The notes under the pieces were generated by a model. The model worked only from the letters and a program-made list of their open reading frames with translations. It had not been told where the DNA came from and did no database searches. From Flagellimonas amphidinii (GTDB lineage: Bacteria > Bacteroidota > Bacteroidia > Flavobacteriales > Flavobacteriaceae), in NCBI RefSeq assembly GCF_013090115.1, contig NZ_JABFNN010000030.1:186001-250000 (forward strand): a stretch of DNA of 64,000 nt. Reading direction: 5' to 3'. The first letter of the stretch is position 1, and each line of letters begins with the position of its first letter. Positions 8,829-18,111 of the stretch are shown here, one piece after another. The position numbers and the translations under genes were made by a program.

Positions 8829-9580
8829 AGAGAATATTAGGCATGTTTTTAGCCATCTCCATTATAGGGTGCAAAGAAAAACAACAAAAGCAAGAGATGG
8901 ATTCGGACCCGATGGCGGGACAGGAAATGGAAACACCCAAAGCACCGGAATCAGACTGGTCTGTTTTGTTTGATGGCTCTTCTTTTGAAGGGTGGCATTT
9001 GTACAATGGCGAAGCCATAACCGAACCATGGAAGTTGGAAGAAGGAAGTATGGTTTTCTATCCGCCTAAAGAAAGACCTGAAGGAGCTAGTTACAATATC
9101 GTCACGGACAAGGAATACACCAATTTTGTGCTTTCATTGGAATGGAAAATCGCCGAAGGCGGAAACAGTGGTATTTTTTGGGGTATTGCCGAAGACGAAA
9201 AATATGGCCAGCCGTATTTGACCGGACCAGAAATACAGGTGTTGGATGATGAAAGACATCCTGATGCCAAAAATGGAACGACACATCAAGCAGGGGCATT
9301 GTATGATATGATTGCCCCATCAGAAAAAGTGGTAAGACCGGCCAATGAATGGAATTTGGTAGAATTAATGGTGAACCATGAGACCAATAGTGGACATGTG
9401 ATGCTCAATGGCAAGAAAATTGTTGAATTCCCTGTACATGGTCCAGAGTGGGACAAGTTGGTGGCGGATTCCAAATTTGCCGATTGGGAAGGATTTGGAA
9501 AATACCAAACTGGAAAAATAGGATTACAAGACCACGGAGATATCGTGGCATATCGAAATATTAAAATAAAAGAACTGTAG
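8825..9580 (+). CDS. DUF1080 (3-keto-disaccharide hydrolase-like) lipoprotein
   Basis: The 251-residue protein begins with a lipoprotein signal peptide ending in IIGC (Cys16). The rest is one DUF1080 domain, a concanavalin-like jelly roll, with the family's conserved segments SVLFDGSSFEGWH, NSGIFWG, PEIQVLDDERH and GLQDHGD. DUF1080 proteins in Bacteroidota have been linked to cleavage of 3-keto-glycosides. Lipid anchoring places this one at the membrane, facing the periplasm or surface. It overlaps the upstream TIM-barrel gene by 4 bp, and a second DUF1080 gene follows immediately. Confidence 0.92.
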   Translation: MKRILGMFLAISIIGCKEKQQKQEMDSDPMAGQEMETPKAPESDWSVLFDGSSFEGWHLYNGEAITEPWKLEEGSMVFYPPKERPEGASYNIVTDKEYTNFVLSLEWKIAEGGNSGIFWGIAEDEKYGQPYLTGPEIQVLDDERHPDAKNGTTHQAGALYDMIAPSEKVVRPANEWNLVELMVNHETNSGHVMLNGKKIVEFPVHGPEWDKLVADSKFADWEGFGKYQTGKIGLQDHGDIVAYRNIKIKEL

Positions 9581-9581
9581 T

Positions 9582-10340
9582 TTGTTGAAAAGTAAGCACA
9601 TCATTTTTGGGCTCTTCCTATTTGCGGGTACTGTACTGTTTGCACAAGAAAAAGAGCCAACAGAACCAGAAGCGACCGAATTTTATGAACCAGTACCACC
9701 TAGGGTAATTCCAGGGAAAAATGGCGCACCACCCAGTGACGCTATTGTACTCTTTGATGGGTCAAACGTTGATCAGTGGATAAGTACCGCTGATAGCACT
9801 GAGGTAAAATGGATTTTGAACAAGGATGGAAGTATGACCGTAAAAGACAAAACCGGCAACATCCAAACCAAACAAAATTTTGGGAGCGTTCAATTACATA
9901 TTGAATGGAAATCCCCAAAAGAAGTGCGGTTACAAGGCCAGAACAGAGCCAATAGTGGGATCTTTTTACAAGGCCGGTATGAGGTTCAAGTATTGGACAA
10001 TAATGACAACAGCACCTATGTAAACGGTCAAGTAGGATCTATATACAAGCAATCGGTTCCTGCTGCCATGGCGTCCGTTCCAAGTGGTGAGTGGAATACT
10101 TACGATATCATTTTTCACGCCCCAAAGTTTAGTAGGGGAGGAAATATTGTTGAACCTGCTACGATAACAGTATTGCATAATGGAGTATTGATTCAGGATC
10201 ATTTTGCTATTGAAGGTCCAACAGAGTATATTGGATGGCCTAAATATGAAGCACATGGAAAAGCTCCCTTGATGCTTCAAGATCATCAAGACAACAGTAG
10301 AGTAAGTTATAGAAATATTTGGGTTAGGGAGCTGGATTAA
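9582..10340 (+). CDS. DUF1080 (3-keto-disaccharide hydrolase-like) secreted protein
   Basis: This is a second DUF1080 protein of 252 residues, with a Sec signal peptide that probably cleaves after LFA near residue 21 and no lipobox. Conserved blocks are IVLFDGSNVDQWIS, NSGIFLQG, YEVQVLDN and LMLQDHQD. The start is TTG (9582 or 9585), because an in-frame stop at 9567 excludes anything further upstream. It begins one base after the stop of the lipoprotein paralogue. The two are only distantly similar, so they may act on different linkages or at different sites. Confidence 0.88.
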   Translation: MLKSKHIIFGLFLFAGTVLFAQEKEPTEPEATEFYEPVPPRVIPGKNGAPPSDAIVLFDGSNVDQWISTADSTEVKWILNKDGSMTVKDKTGNIQTKQNFGSVQLHIEWKSPKEVRLQGQNRANSGIFLQGRYEVQVLDNNDNSTYVNGQVGSIYKQSVPAAMASVPSGEWNTYDIIFHAPKFSRGGNIVEPATITVLHNGVLIQDHFAIEGPTEYIGWPKYEAHGKAPLMLQDHQDNSRVSYRNIWVRELD

Positions 10341-10399
10341 TAACATCCTTCTACAGTAACCATACTTTTTCAGGCAAAGGGGCCAACAGCTATTTTGGT

Positions 10400-10407
10400 T
10401 ACCTTTG
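10400..10407 (+). promoter_or_regulatory. candidate -7 promoter element for yicC-gmk-nadD
   Basis: TACCTTTG fits the Bacteroidota -7 consensus TAnnTTTG and lies 19 bp upstream of the yicC ATG. No good TTG is seen at the expected -33 distance, so the call rests on the -7 element and position only. Confidence 0.4.
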
Positions 10408-10426
10408 CCAAAATTTATCATTCCTT

Positions 10427-11284
10427 ATGATTCAATCCATGACCGGCTTTGGAAAGCATGTTATTCAACTGCCTTCCAAAAAAATTACGGTGGAGCTTAA
10501 ATCGCTCAATAGTAAAAATTTGGATATCAATGCCAGAATCCCCCAATCCTATCGCGAGAAAGAACTTGAATTGCGGAAAATGATCGCTGATGTGTTGGTG
10601 CGCGGAAAGGTAGATTTTAGTCTCTATGTTGAAATTACGGGAGAAGAAACCACCGCTGAGGTAAATCAAGGAGTGGTCAAAAAATATATGGAGCAGTTAG
10701 CCAATATAGCCAAAGGCGATGATATAAAGTTACTGGAACTATCGCTTCGGATGCCAGATACCCTAAAAACGGATAGGAACGATATTGATGATGCAGAATA
10801 TGCCGAAATAAAAAAAGCCATGAAGAGCGCTTTGGAGGCAATTACCAACTTCAGAAATGAAGAAGGTAAAGTATTGGAAAAAGACTTTGTTTCTCGACTT
10901 AAAAAGTTAAAGGACCTGCTTGAAGAGGTCAATGCAATAGACCCTGAAAGACTGTCAACCATTCGTGAGCGATTGGAAAGAGCGATATCTGATTTAAAAG
11001 TAGAGGTGGATGCCAATAGGTTTGAGCAAGAATTGATCTATTATTTGGAGAAATATGACATTACGGAGGAAAAAGTTCGCTTGGCCAACCATTTGAAATA
11101 TTTTGAAACCACATTGAACTCCAATGACTCAAATGGAAAAAAACTCGGGTTTATTTCCCAAGAAATAGGAAGAGAGATCAACACGATTGGTTCCAAAGCC
11201 AATTATGCATCCATGCAGCAGTTGGTGGTTCAAATGAAAGATGAGCTGGAGAAAATAAAGGAACAAATGCTGAACGTACTATGA
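10427..11284 (+). CDS. yicC: YicC/YloC family endoribonuclease
   Basis: The 285-residue protein starts with the family hallmark MIQSMTGFGK and ends with the conserved KANYASMQQLVVQMKDELEK region. YicC proteins are cytoplasmic endoribonucleases implicated in mRNA and sRNA turnover. Full length is present. Its stop overlaps the start of gmk (ATGA), and the yicC-gmk order is conserved in many bacteria, which supports the assignment. Confidence 0.93.
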   Translation: MIQSMTGFGKHVIQLPSKKITVELKSLNSKNLDINARIPQSYREKELELRKMIADVLVRGKVDFSLYVEITGEETTAEVNQGVVKKYMEQLANIAKGDDIKLLELSLRMPDTLKTDRNDIDDAEYAEIKKAMKSALEAITNFRNEEGKVLEKDFVSRLKKLKDLLEEVNAIDPERLSTIRERLERAISDLKVEVDANRFEQELIYYLEKYDITEEKVRLANHLKYFETTLNSNDSNGKKLGFISQEIGREINTIGSKANYASMQQLVVQMKDELEKIKEQMLNVL

Positions 11285-11877
11285 CGAAGGGAGGAAAACT
11301 TATTATCTTTTCGGCTCCTTCCGGAAGTGGTAAAACCACTATTGTAAGATATCTTTTGGACCAACCTGAACTTAATTTAGCTTTTTCAGTTTCGGCAACC
11401 TCTAGGCCGAGAAGGGGAAAAGAAAAGCATGGCATCAACTATTATTTCATGTCCGCTTCAGAATTCAAACAACACATTAAGAATGAAGACTTTTTGGAAT
11501 GGGAGGAAGTATATAGGGACAATTTCTACGGAACCTTAAAAAGTGAAGTGGAACGTCTTTGGGCAGAAGGAAAAAATGTGATTTTCGATATTGATGTGGT
11601 TGGCGGACTTCGTATCAAAAAGAAATTCCCAGAAAAAACCTTGGCTGTTTTTGTGAAGCCTCCAAGTGTGGATGAGCTTAAAATTAGGCTGAAGAAACGC
11701 AGTACGGAAAGTGAGGATAAGATTAATATGCGGGTGGCCAAAGCTTCTGTTGAGTTGGCAACAGCCCCACAGTTTGACCAAATCATCAAAAATTACGATT
11801 TGGATGTTGCTTTGAAAGAGGCCCATCAATTGGTGGCTGATTTTGTAGGCGCAAAAATCCCGAATAGCGAGGAGTAA
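11281..11877 (+). CDS. gmk: guanylate kinase
   Basis: This 198-residue enzyme phosphorylates GMP to GDP with ATP. The P-loop is at residues 12-19 (APSGSGKT), followed by the GMP-binding segment SATSRPRRGKEKHGINYYF and the conserved FDIDVVGG strand. Length and order are normal for Gmk. It lies between yicC (4-bp overlap) and nadD (7-bp gap), so the three form an operon. Confidence 0.97.
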   Translation: MTKGGKLIIFSAPSGSGKTTIVRYLLDQPELNLAFSVSATSRPRRGKEKHGINYYFMSASEFKQHIKNEDFLEWEEVYRDNFYGTLKSEVERLWAEGKNVIFDIDVVGGLRIKKKFPEKTLAVFVKPPSVDELKIRLKKRSTESEDKINMRVAKASVELATAPQFDQIIKNYDLDVALKEAHQLVADFVGAKIPNSEE

Positions 11878-11884
11878 TAAAAGA

Positions 11885-12472
11885 ATGAAAAAGGTAGGTC
11901 TATTCTTTGGAACGTTCAATCCTATCCATATTGGCCATTTGGCCATTGCCAACCATATGGTAGAGTTTTCTGACCTTGAAGAGGTTTGGTTTGTGATAAC
12001 CCCTCAAAGTCCGTTTAAGACGAAGCTGTCTCTTTTAGATAATCACCATCGATATCAAATGGTGTATGAGGCGATCCAGGAATATCCCAAGTTGAAGCCC
12101 AGCAAGATAGAGTTTGATCTTCCGCAACCCAATTATACCATCAATACCTTGGCACATTTGGATGAAACCTATGGAAAGGGACATCAATTCTGTCTTATTA
12201 TGGGGGAGGACAATTTGAAGAGCTTTAATAAATGGAAAAATTATGAAACCATTTTGGATCATTATTCCATTTATATATATCCAAGAATATCTGAAGGTGA
12301 AATAGAGCACAAGCTTCAGAACCATCCAAAAATTACCAAAGTAGATGCTCCTATAATGGAAATTTCATCAACATTCATTCGTAAGGCCCATAAAGAGGGA
12401 AAGAATATGAGGCCGTTGCTTCCAGATGCAGTTTGGAAGTATATGGACGAGATGAATTTTTATCGTAAATAA
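11885..12472 (+). CDS. nadD: nicotinate-nucleotide adenylyltransferase
   Basis: The 195-residue protein makes deamido-NAD from nicotinate mononucleotide and ATP. The nucleotidyltransferase motif GTFNPIHIGH is at residues 9-18 and the second signature ISSTFIR lies near residue 160. These two motifs and the length define NadD. It is third in the yicC-gmk-nadD operon and converges on the GH130-like gene with only 21 bp between the stops. Confidence 0.95.
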   Translation: MKKVGLFFGTFNPIHIGHLAIANHMVEFSDLEEVWFVITPQSPFKTKLSLLDNHHRYQMVYEAIQEYPKLKPSKIEFDLPQPNYTINTLAHLDETYGKGHQFCLIMGEDNLKSFNKWKNYETILDHYSIYIYPRISEGEIEHKLQNHPKITKVDAPIMEISSTFIRKAHKEGKNMRPLLPDAVWKYMDEMNFYRK

Positions 12473-12493
12473 GGGCATGTTGAAATTGGAAAG

Positions 12494-13600
12494 CTATTGC
12501 TTTGCAGTAACAACCCCTACCATGCTGTCCGCTGTTCCATAATACAGATACCAAGTTCCGTTGAACAATACCAAACCTTCCAAGAAAGTAGTTCCGTCTT
12601 CGTACTGCCCAGATTTTTCAAAAGGAAGCTCCGGTTTGATGAAAGGCATATCCGTTCTATCCAATAGTTTCCAAGGTTCTTCATGGTCAAAAAGTGCTTG
12701 TCCGCCAGTATAGATTCTATTGCCAAGATTCTTTACTCCTATGTTTTGGGAATTACCAGCGTTGTAGAGCACTACAATACCATTTTCTGTGAGCAGTGGA
12801 GGAGGTCCGGCTTCTACCAACCATGAGTCAAAATAACCAGGTCTTGGACTCAAAACAGGAGCTAAATTACCTTCATAGGTTTCAACGGGTTCCCAATCAA
12901 TCAAATTTTCAGAGCTTGCCAACCAGATATGGGGGACACCATAGTACATCCAATATTTTCCATTGATTTTGGCCGCAACCAATCTGCCCTTTTTAAGTTG
13001 GGTTACAATGGCCCCAGATTTGGTTTCCCTGTTCAGATATTTCCCGTTTTTATAATTGTTGAAAACAGGGCCATGTTTTTTCCAAACTTTGAGGTCTTTT
13101 GAAGTTGCAACTGCAAGTCTTGGAACTTTCCTGTTCCATTGAGTATAAGTAAGCACATAGGTGCCTTCTTCGGTTTCCACTATTCGGGGGTCTTCGGTAC
13201 CGCCTGGCCATTCATTTTCCTGCTGATCGTCCATAGCGGGATAAAACACAGGGGACTCACTTTTTGAATAACTCAAGCCATCATCTGAAGTGGCCAGACC
13301 AATTCTTGAGCAGTGTCCGCCTATTACTTTATCCCCCAATTTTTCCTCAGCCCTGTATAGAACATGTATACTGTTATCTTTTACGATGGCAGCGGGATTA
13401 AATGTTGCCATGGATTCCCAATAAACGTTTTGGTTTGTAACAGGATCCCTGAAAACGGATTTGTCATCTTTTTGAAGAATAGGTTGGGCATTCTCAGGCC
13501 TGTTGAATGGCCCCATCATCCATTCCTTTTCCATAATCTGCCCAAAGGCGGGAGTGTTTAAGATAATGTATGCGAACAAAAAAAAGGAAAATCTAGTCAT
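12494..13600 (-). CDS. secreted GH130/GH43-like five-bladed beta-propeller glycosidase or phosphorylase
   Basis: The protein has 368 residues with an N-terminal signal peptide (cleavage near residue 20, AFG/Q). The FNPAAIV block near residue 67, LYRAE near 81 and GGTEDPRI at 133-140 match family GH130, where the Asp of this motif is the general acid. GH130 enzymes cleave or phosphorolyse beta-mannosides; phosphorolytic members are usually cytoplasmic, so export suggests a hydrolase. The start codon overlaps the stop of the upstream DUF6503 gene. The exact substrate is not visible. Confidence 0.82.
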   Translation of the reverse strand: MTRFSFFLFAYIILNTPAFGQIMEKEWMMGPFNRPENAQPILQKDDKSVFRDPVTNQNVYWESMATFNPAAIVKDNSIHVLYRAEEKLGDKVIGGHCSRIGLATSDDGLSYSKSESPVFYPAMDDQQENEWPGGTEDPRIVETEEGTYVLTYTQWNRKVPRLAVATSKDLKVWKKHGPVFNNYKNGKYLNRETKSGAIVTQLKKGRLVAAKINGKYWMYYGVPHIWLASSENLIDWEPVETYEGNLAPVLSPRPGYFDSWLVEAGPPPLLTENGIVVLYNAGNSQNIGVKNLGNRIYTGGQALFDHEEPWKLLDRTDMPFIKPELPFEKSGQYEDGTTFLEGLVLFNGTWYLYYGTADSMVGVVTAKQ

Positions 13601-14313
13601 TACATGGTAGGCTTTTCAAGAATATCAGTCCCTAAGTACTTATCATCACTATTGTAATACCAAGCACGGTTTTTTGGTATTTTTATGCCATTAATTTCCT
13701 CTAGACCCTCCAGAAGAATATATTCACCATCATTTTTGCTTTCATCATGGTAAAACTGATAGACTTCCATGGCGTAGGTAATTGGGTCAAAATAAAAATA
13801 CCAAACGTCATTGCCCACTCCTTCTTCGTAATCTACTTTCAGGACCAAATATTCTTTTCCTTTGAAAGTTTTCTTATGAATTGTAGGATTGAGTAATGTC
13901 CCCGGGTCTTTTAATTTCATTGGAAGCCCATAGAGATAGGTGTAGTAATTGCGCATCATTTTCCCACGCTCACAGGTAAGGCGATATTTTTCCCTGTCAT
14001 CATCACTGATTTCTGAAGAACCCTGAAGAGTTGAGGTGCATTTATTGGCGTTAAAATCATAGCCATAAGCAACCCCATCTTTTTCTACCATCAGTTTAAA
14101 AAGCTGCTTGGGAATATTTAGTGTGATAGTGCTTAACCTTTCACTTGAATTAGGGGTTTGCATAAGAACCTTGAACTCTCCCTTAAAACTTTTCCAATGG
14201 TTATTTGGGTCATGAAAATGGATGGAGTTATCCAAAAGTTCAGAAGCTGTAAGTTCTTGTGCTTGGGATACCAAACAATGGCAAAATGCCAAAATCAAGA
14301 TGCTATAGCGCAT
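13600..14313 (-). CDS. DUF6503-family secreted protein
   Basis: The 237-residue protein has a signal peptide (MRYSILILAFCHCLVSQA) and then a beta-rich domain with WYFYFDPITYAMEVYQFYHDE and ILLEGLEEINGIKIPKNRAWY, which recalls the LolA-like DUF6503 family common in Flavobacteriia. Function is unknown; lipid or outer-membrane-related roles have been suggested only by fold. It sits 14 bp downstream of the PiT transporter gene and overlaps the next gene, so all three are probably cotranscribed. Confidence 0.75.
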   Translation of the reverse strand: MRYSILILAFCHCLVSQAQELTASELLDNSIHFHDPNNHWKSFKGEFKVLMQTPNSSERLSTITLNIPKQLFKLMVEKDGVAYGYDFNANKCTSTLQGSSEISDDDREKYRLTCERGKMMRNYYTYLYGLPMKLKDPGTLLNPTIHKKTFKGKEYLVLKVDYEEGVGNDVWYFYFDPITYAMEVYQFYHDESKNDGEYILLEGLEEINGIKIPKNRAWYYNSDDKYLGTDILEKPTM

Positions 14314-14327
14314 GGCTGAGCGATTAT

Positions 14328-16601
14328 TTATTTTTCTATTCTGGCAGGCTCCACTGTACTGTCGTGTTCTGTATAGTATAACTCTAACAACTTTACGGTG
14401 GCCTTGATCATATCTTGACTTTCCGTGAGTAGGGAAAAATAAAGTGTAGTATTTTTAGGACTGGTCTCTTCAGTTCTAGTACGTGCAACTTGCTTCTTCA
14501 TTTTATCCGAAATCAAATGGAAGTAATTATCCTTTTCATTCAAGATTGATGCAATATTCTCGAAAGAACGTTGGTCAAAAGTCTTTGAGGTATTTTCAAA
14601 AAGCTTTTCGAGTTTATGGTCCAAATCCTTGAGTTCTTTGATTTGGTTGTACTTCAATTTCTTGTGATTGTTCAATACATGCGTATAACTTACTTTGGAA
14701 ATGTATTCTAAAGATTGCGTAAAGTCTTGCATCACACCCAACAAAGTAATGTAGAAGTTACTGGCACCTCCTACGCTGGATTCATCCAGATTTTTGATGA
14801 AATAATATACGTTGTTTTTAAGTCCATCAACTTCTTTAATGAGTTTGTTGACACCTTTATTGTTTCTTTTTAAAGCTTCTAAATCGTGTTTGGCCAATCC
14901 ATTGATGGCCCCGGTATAGATTTTATTGCTTCTTTTGACAACAGAGGCTATATTGGTGGCACTTTCTTCAATTACTCCTTGTATAGAGCTGCTCTCAGCT
15001 TTTCTCAAAATGTCCTCAACCTTTGTTTCCACCTTCTTTCGGTTATGACTTAAATAGTTTCTAACCAAAAGAACTCCGGCAATACATAACAAGATCAACA
15101 AGGCAACAAAGCCCCCAAGGTGAATGAGATAAGCAATAGTTGCTGCGGAAATAAATGCACAAATTGCGGTAAAGAACCATCCACCTATTACATTGAGCAC
15201 CCCGGCAACTCTGTACACGGCACTTTCAGAGCCCCATGCTCTATCAGCAAGTGAAGAGCCCATGGCAACCATAAAAGTAACATAGGTAGTGGACAGTGGC
15301 AATTTCATAGATGTAGCTACAGAGATAAGTACACTGGCCACCATAAGATTTACAGAGGCCCTAACCATGTCAAAAGCTGGTAAATCTTGAATTTTCCCTT
15401 TGGGAACATATTTGTTGGGCTTTTCTAAGCGTTTTAGAACTTTCTCACGAAAACTTACTGGAAAGACGTTGGAAACATTGTCAAAAGCCGTAATAGAAAA
15501 TTTTACAATTTGTCGCGATAAAAAATTGGGCTGGAAACGTTCTTCACCTTCACCTTCGCGAGCAAGATTGATTTCCGTTTCGGTTACATAACGGGCTTTG
15601 GTAGAAAGCCACAGCGTAACAATCATTACTAGACCAGAAATCAGCAACAGATACGTAGGAGTGCGGACCGCGGCTGCCAAACCTCCCATGGAATATTCAG
15701 ATGCGGCAATGCCAGAAGCTTGCCAGTCTTGGAAAGATTGCAAGGCGGCTATGGGCACGCCTATGAAGTTTACCAGGTCATTTCCTGCAAATGCCATAGC
15801 AAGGGCAAAAGTTCCCAGTACAATAATGATCCTATAAATATTTTGTTTGAAAGCGGTCGTTAAAATCCATGATACAATGGACCATAATACAAAATTGGCC
15901 AATAAGAAAAGTTCTTGTTGTTGCACCGCAAATTCAGTAAGTGAACCGCTAAAAAGTTCGGCGCTTTTTAGTCCTTTGACCAAGATGAAATAGATAATGG
16001 CAGAGATGGCCAATCCACCAAAAATGGAACCGATCCATTTGGGTTGTTCATTGAACCTAAAAGAAATCAACAATCGGGATAAAAATTGGACCAAAGCTCC
16101 AATGGAAAAGGCAATGACCACAGAAAGCAGTATGCCTAATATTATTTCTGTGGCTTTTCCGGTATTGATGTAACTCCCCAGGGCTTCAAATCCGCCACCA
16201 GTTCCAGAAACCTTGATCAATGCCATAGCTACGGCGGCACCCAATAGTTCAAAAACAATGGAAACCGTGGTGGAGGTAGGCATTCCCAACGTATTGAAAA
16301 AATCCAGCAACAATACATCCGTAATCATTACAGCTATGAAAATGATGATAATCTCAGCAAATACAAATTCTGATGGATTGAAAATACCTTTTCGGGCCAC
16401 TTCCATCATACCACTTGAGGTCATGGCGCCAAAGGCGATACCAATACTGGCCACAATCATTATTGTTTTAAAAGAAATGGCTTTGGAACCCAACGCAGAG
16501 TTTAAGAAGTTTACTGCATCGTTACTAACCCCAACAACCAAATCGGTTATTGCAAGAACTCCTAAAGCAATAACCATGAAAATATAGATGTTCTCCCCCA
16601 T
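14328..16601 (-). CDS. PiT family inorganic phosphate transporter with C-terminal PhoU-like domain
   Basis: From the ATG at 16601 the product has 757 residues; an ATG 14 codons earlier is open but would precede the conserved start MGENIYIF. The first half carries the PiT signature (GVSNDAVNFLNSALG, near residue 25) and a repeated copy after the middle (LPLSTTYVTFMVAMGSS). About ten membrane segments are present. The last 230 residues are soluble, helical and charged, resembling a PhoU/DUF47-type regulator fused to the transporter. This fusion is common in Bacteroidota. It should import phosphate with Na+ or H+. The gene is divergent from dgt. Confidence 0.9.
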   Translation of the reverse strand: MGENIYIFMVIALGVLAITDLVVGVSNDAVNFLNSALGSKAISFKTIMIVASIGIAFGAMTSSGMMEVARKGIFNPSEFVFAEIIIIFIAVMITDVLLLDFFNTLGMPTSTTVSIVFELLGAAVAMALIKVSGTGGGFEALGSYINTGKATEIILGILLSVVIAFSIGALVQFLSRLLISFRFNEQPKWIGSIFGGLAISAIIYFILVKGLKSAELFSGSLTEFAVQQQELFLLANFVLWSIVSWILTTAFKQNIYRIIIVLGTFALAMAFAGNDLVNFIGVPIAALQSFQDWQASGIAASEYSMGGLAAAVRTPTYLLLISGLVMIVTLWLSTKARYVTETEINLAREGEGEERFQPNFLSRQIVKFSITAFDNVSNVFPVSFREKVLKRLEKPNKYVPKGKIQDLPAFDMVRASVNLMVASVLISVATSMKLPLSTTYVTFMVAMGSSLADRAWGSESAVYRVAGVLNVIGGWFFTAICAFISAATIAYLIHLGGFVALLILLCIAGVLLVRNYLSHNRKKVETKVEDILRKAESSSIQGVIEESATNIASVVKRSNKIYTGAINGLAKHDLEALKRNNKGVNKLIKEVDGLKNNVYYFIKNLDESSVGGASNFYITLLGVMQDFTQSLEYISKVSYTHVLNNHKKLKYNQIKELKDLDHKLEKLFENTSKTFDQRSFENIASILNEKDNYFHLISDKMKKQVARTRTEETSPKNTTLYFSLLTESQDMIKATVKLLELYYTEHDSTVEPARIEK

Positions 16602-16752
16602 TGTAAACAGAAATATGACAAAAATGCCATTATAAATCGGCACAAAGGTTAATAAAATGTTACCAAATAGCGAGTTTAAAACAGGAATAATTTAGGTAAG
16701 CCGAAAGCGAGATTTATCTTTTGGTATATCTTCGCCATTAAATAGACCTACT

Positions 16753-18111
16753 ATGGATTGGGAACGGTTACTTTCCTTGAAAAGACATGGGGATACCCAC
16801 AAAAGACTTCGTAAAGAACAGCAAGAAACCCGTTTGGGTTTTGAGGTGGATTATGATCGTATAATTTTCTCGTCTGCCTTTAGGGGTTTGCAAGATAAGA
16901 CCCAAGTAATTCCCATGCCTATTAGTGTAGGTTCCAACAGGGATTTTGTGCATACTCGGCTTACCCATAGCTTGGAAGTCTCGGTTGTTGGTAGAAGTTT
17001 GGGCCGTATTGCCGGTCAACAGATTTTGGCCAAATATCCCTATTTGTCAGAAATCCATGGGTATCATTTCAATGATTTTGGAGCTATAGTTGCAGCTGCT
17101 GCACTTGCCCATGATATTGGGAACCCTCCTTTTGGCCATAGTGGCGAAAAAGCCATTGGCAATTACTTTGAACAGGGCAAAGGAAAAAAATACCAATCGG
17201 AACTTTATAACGAGCAGTATCAAGATTTGATTGATTTTGAGGGTAATGCCAACGGGTTTAAACTACTTACAGAGTCTAGGAACGGAGTTCCGGGCGGATT
17301 GCGATTGAGCTATGCCACTTTGGGCGCTTTTATGAAATATCCAAAGGCTTCATTGCCCAAAAAACCATCCAAACATATTGCCGATAAGAAATTTGGGTTT
17401 TTTCAATCTGAGAAGAATTTTTTTCTGGAAGTAGTGGAAGAAATAGGATTGGTCAATAATCCAAAAAATGATGGAATAGGTTTCTTCAGGCATCCTTTGA
17501 CTTATTTGGTGGAAGCAGCAGATGATATTTGTTATACTATCATTGACTTTGAGGATGGAATAAATTTAGGTCTGGTTCCGGAAGAATATGCGCTCGAATA
17601 CCTCATCAATTTGGTCAAGGATAACATCAACATCAAAAAATACAATGCAATGACCAATTCTAGTGATAGATTGAGTTATTTACGGGCATTGGCCATCAAC
17701 ACGTTGATTACTGATGCAGTAGATGTTTTTGTCAAGTACGAATCAGACATTTTGGAGGGGGAATTCAGTTCTGCCTTATTGGACAAAGGAAAGTTCAAGG
17801 CGCAAGTGGATGACATCATTAAGTTAAGCGTAGAGAAGATTTATCAATCCCAACAAGTTATTGATAAAGAACTGGGAGGTTATAAAATAATCTCAGACTT
17901 GCTGGACATCTACACTTCGGCACTGGTAAATACCAAAGAAGGAAAGGATACCAACTACGATAGATTACTTATAAAAAGTCTTCCAGAAAATTATAGGAAA
18001 ACCAATGCTTCGCTCTATGACATTTTGCTCAACACTTGTTGTTTTGTGGCCAGTCTTTCAGATAGTGCCGCAGTGCATATCCACAATAAAGTGATGGGCA
18101 GGCAGATTTAA
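16753..18111 (+). CDS. dgt: deoxyguanosinetriphosphate triphosphohydrolase
   Basis: The 452-residue protein is an HD-domain dNTPase that releases triphosphate from dGTP. The metal-binding residues are visible as RLTHSLEV (first His), AHDIGNPPFGHSGE (the HD pair) and the conserved YLVEAADDICY segment with the last Asp. Length is right for the Dgt family. It is divergent from the phosphate transporter, and its last 4 bp overlap the end of the convergent DUF3078 gene. Confidence 0.94.
   Translation: MDWERLLSLKRHGDTHKRLRKEQQETRLGFEVDYDRIIFSSAFRGLQDKTQVIPMPISVGSNRDFVHTRLTHSLEVSVVGRSLGRIAGQQILAKYPYLSEIHGYHFNDFGAIVAAAALAHDIGNPPFGHSGEKAIGNYFEQGKGKKYQSELYNEQYQDLIDFEGNANGFKLLTESRNGVPGGLRLSYATLGAFMKYPKASLPKKPSKHIADKKFGFFQSEKNFFLEVVEEIGLVNNPKNDGIGFFRHPLTYLVEAADDICYTIIDFEDGINLGLVPEEYALEYLINLVKDNINIKKYNAMTNSSDRLSYLRALAINTLITDAVDVFVKYESDILEGEFSSALLDKGKFKAQVDDIIKLSVEKIYQSQQVIDKELGGYKIISDLLDIYTSALVNTKEGKDTNYDRLLIKSLPENYRKTNASLYDILLNTCCFVASLSDSAAVHIHNKVMGRQI

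Noticed and set aside
9966-10421. 151-residue reading frame on the minus strand inside the second DUF1080 gene
   Set aside because: The plus-strand frame has a signal peptide and clear DUF1080 motifs; the minus frame has no recognisable domain and is a shadow.
18108-18111. Four-base overlap between the ends of dgt and the DUF3078 gene as a possible regulatory feature
   Set aside because: Short tail-to-tail overlaps of convergent genes are common in compact genomes; nothing else supports a function.
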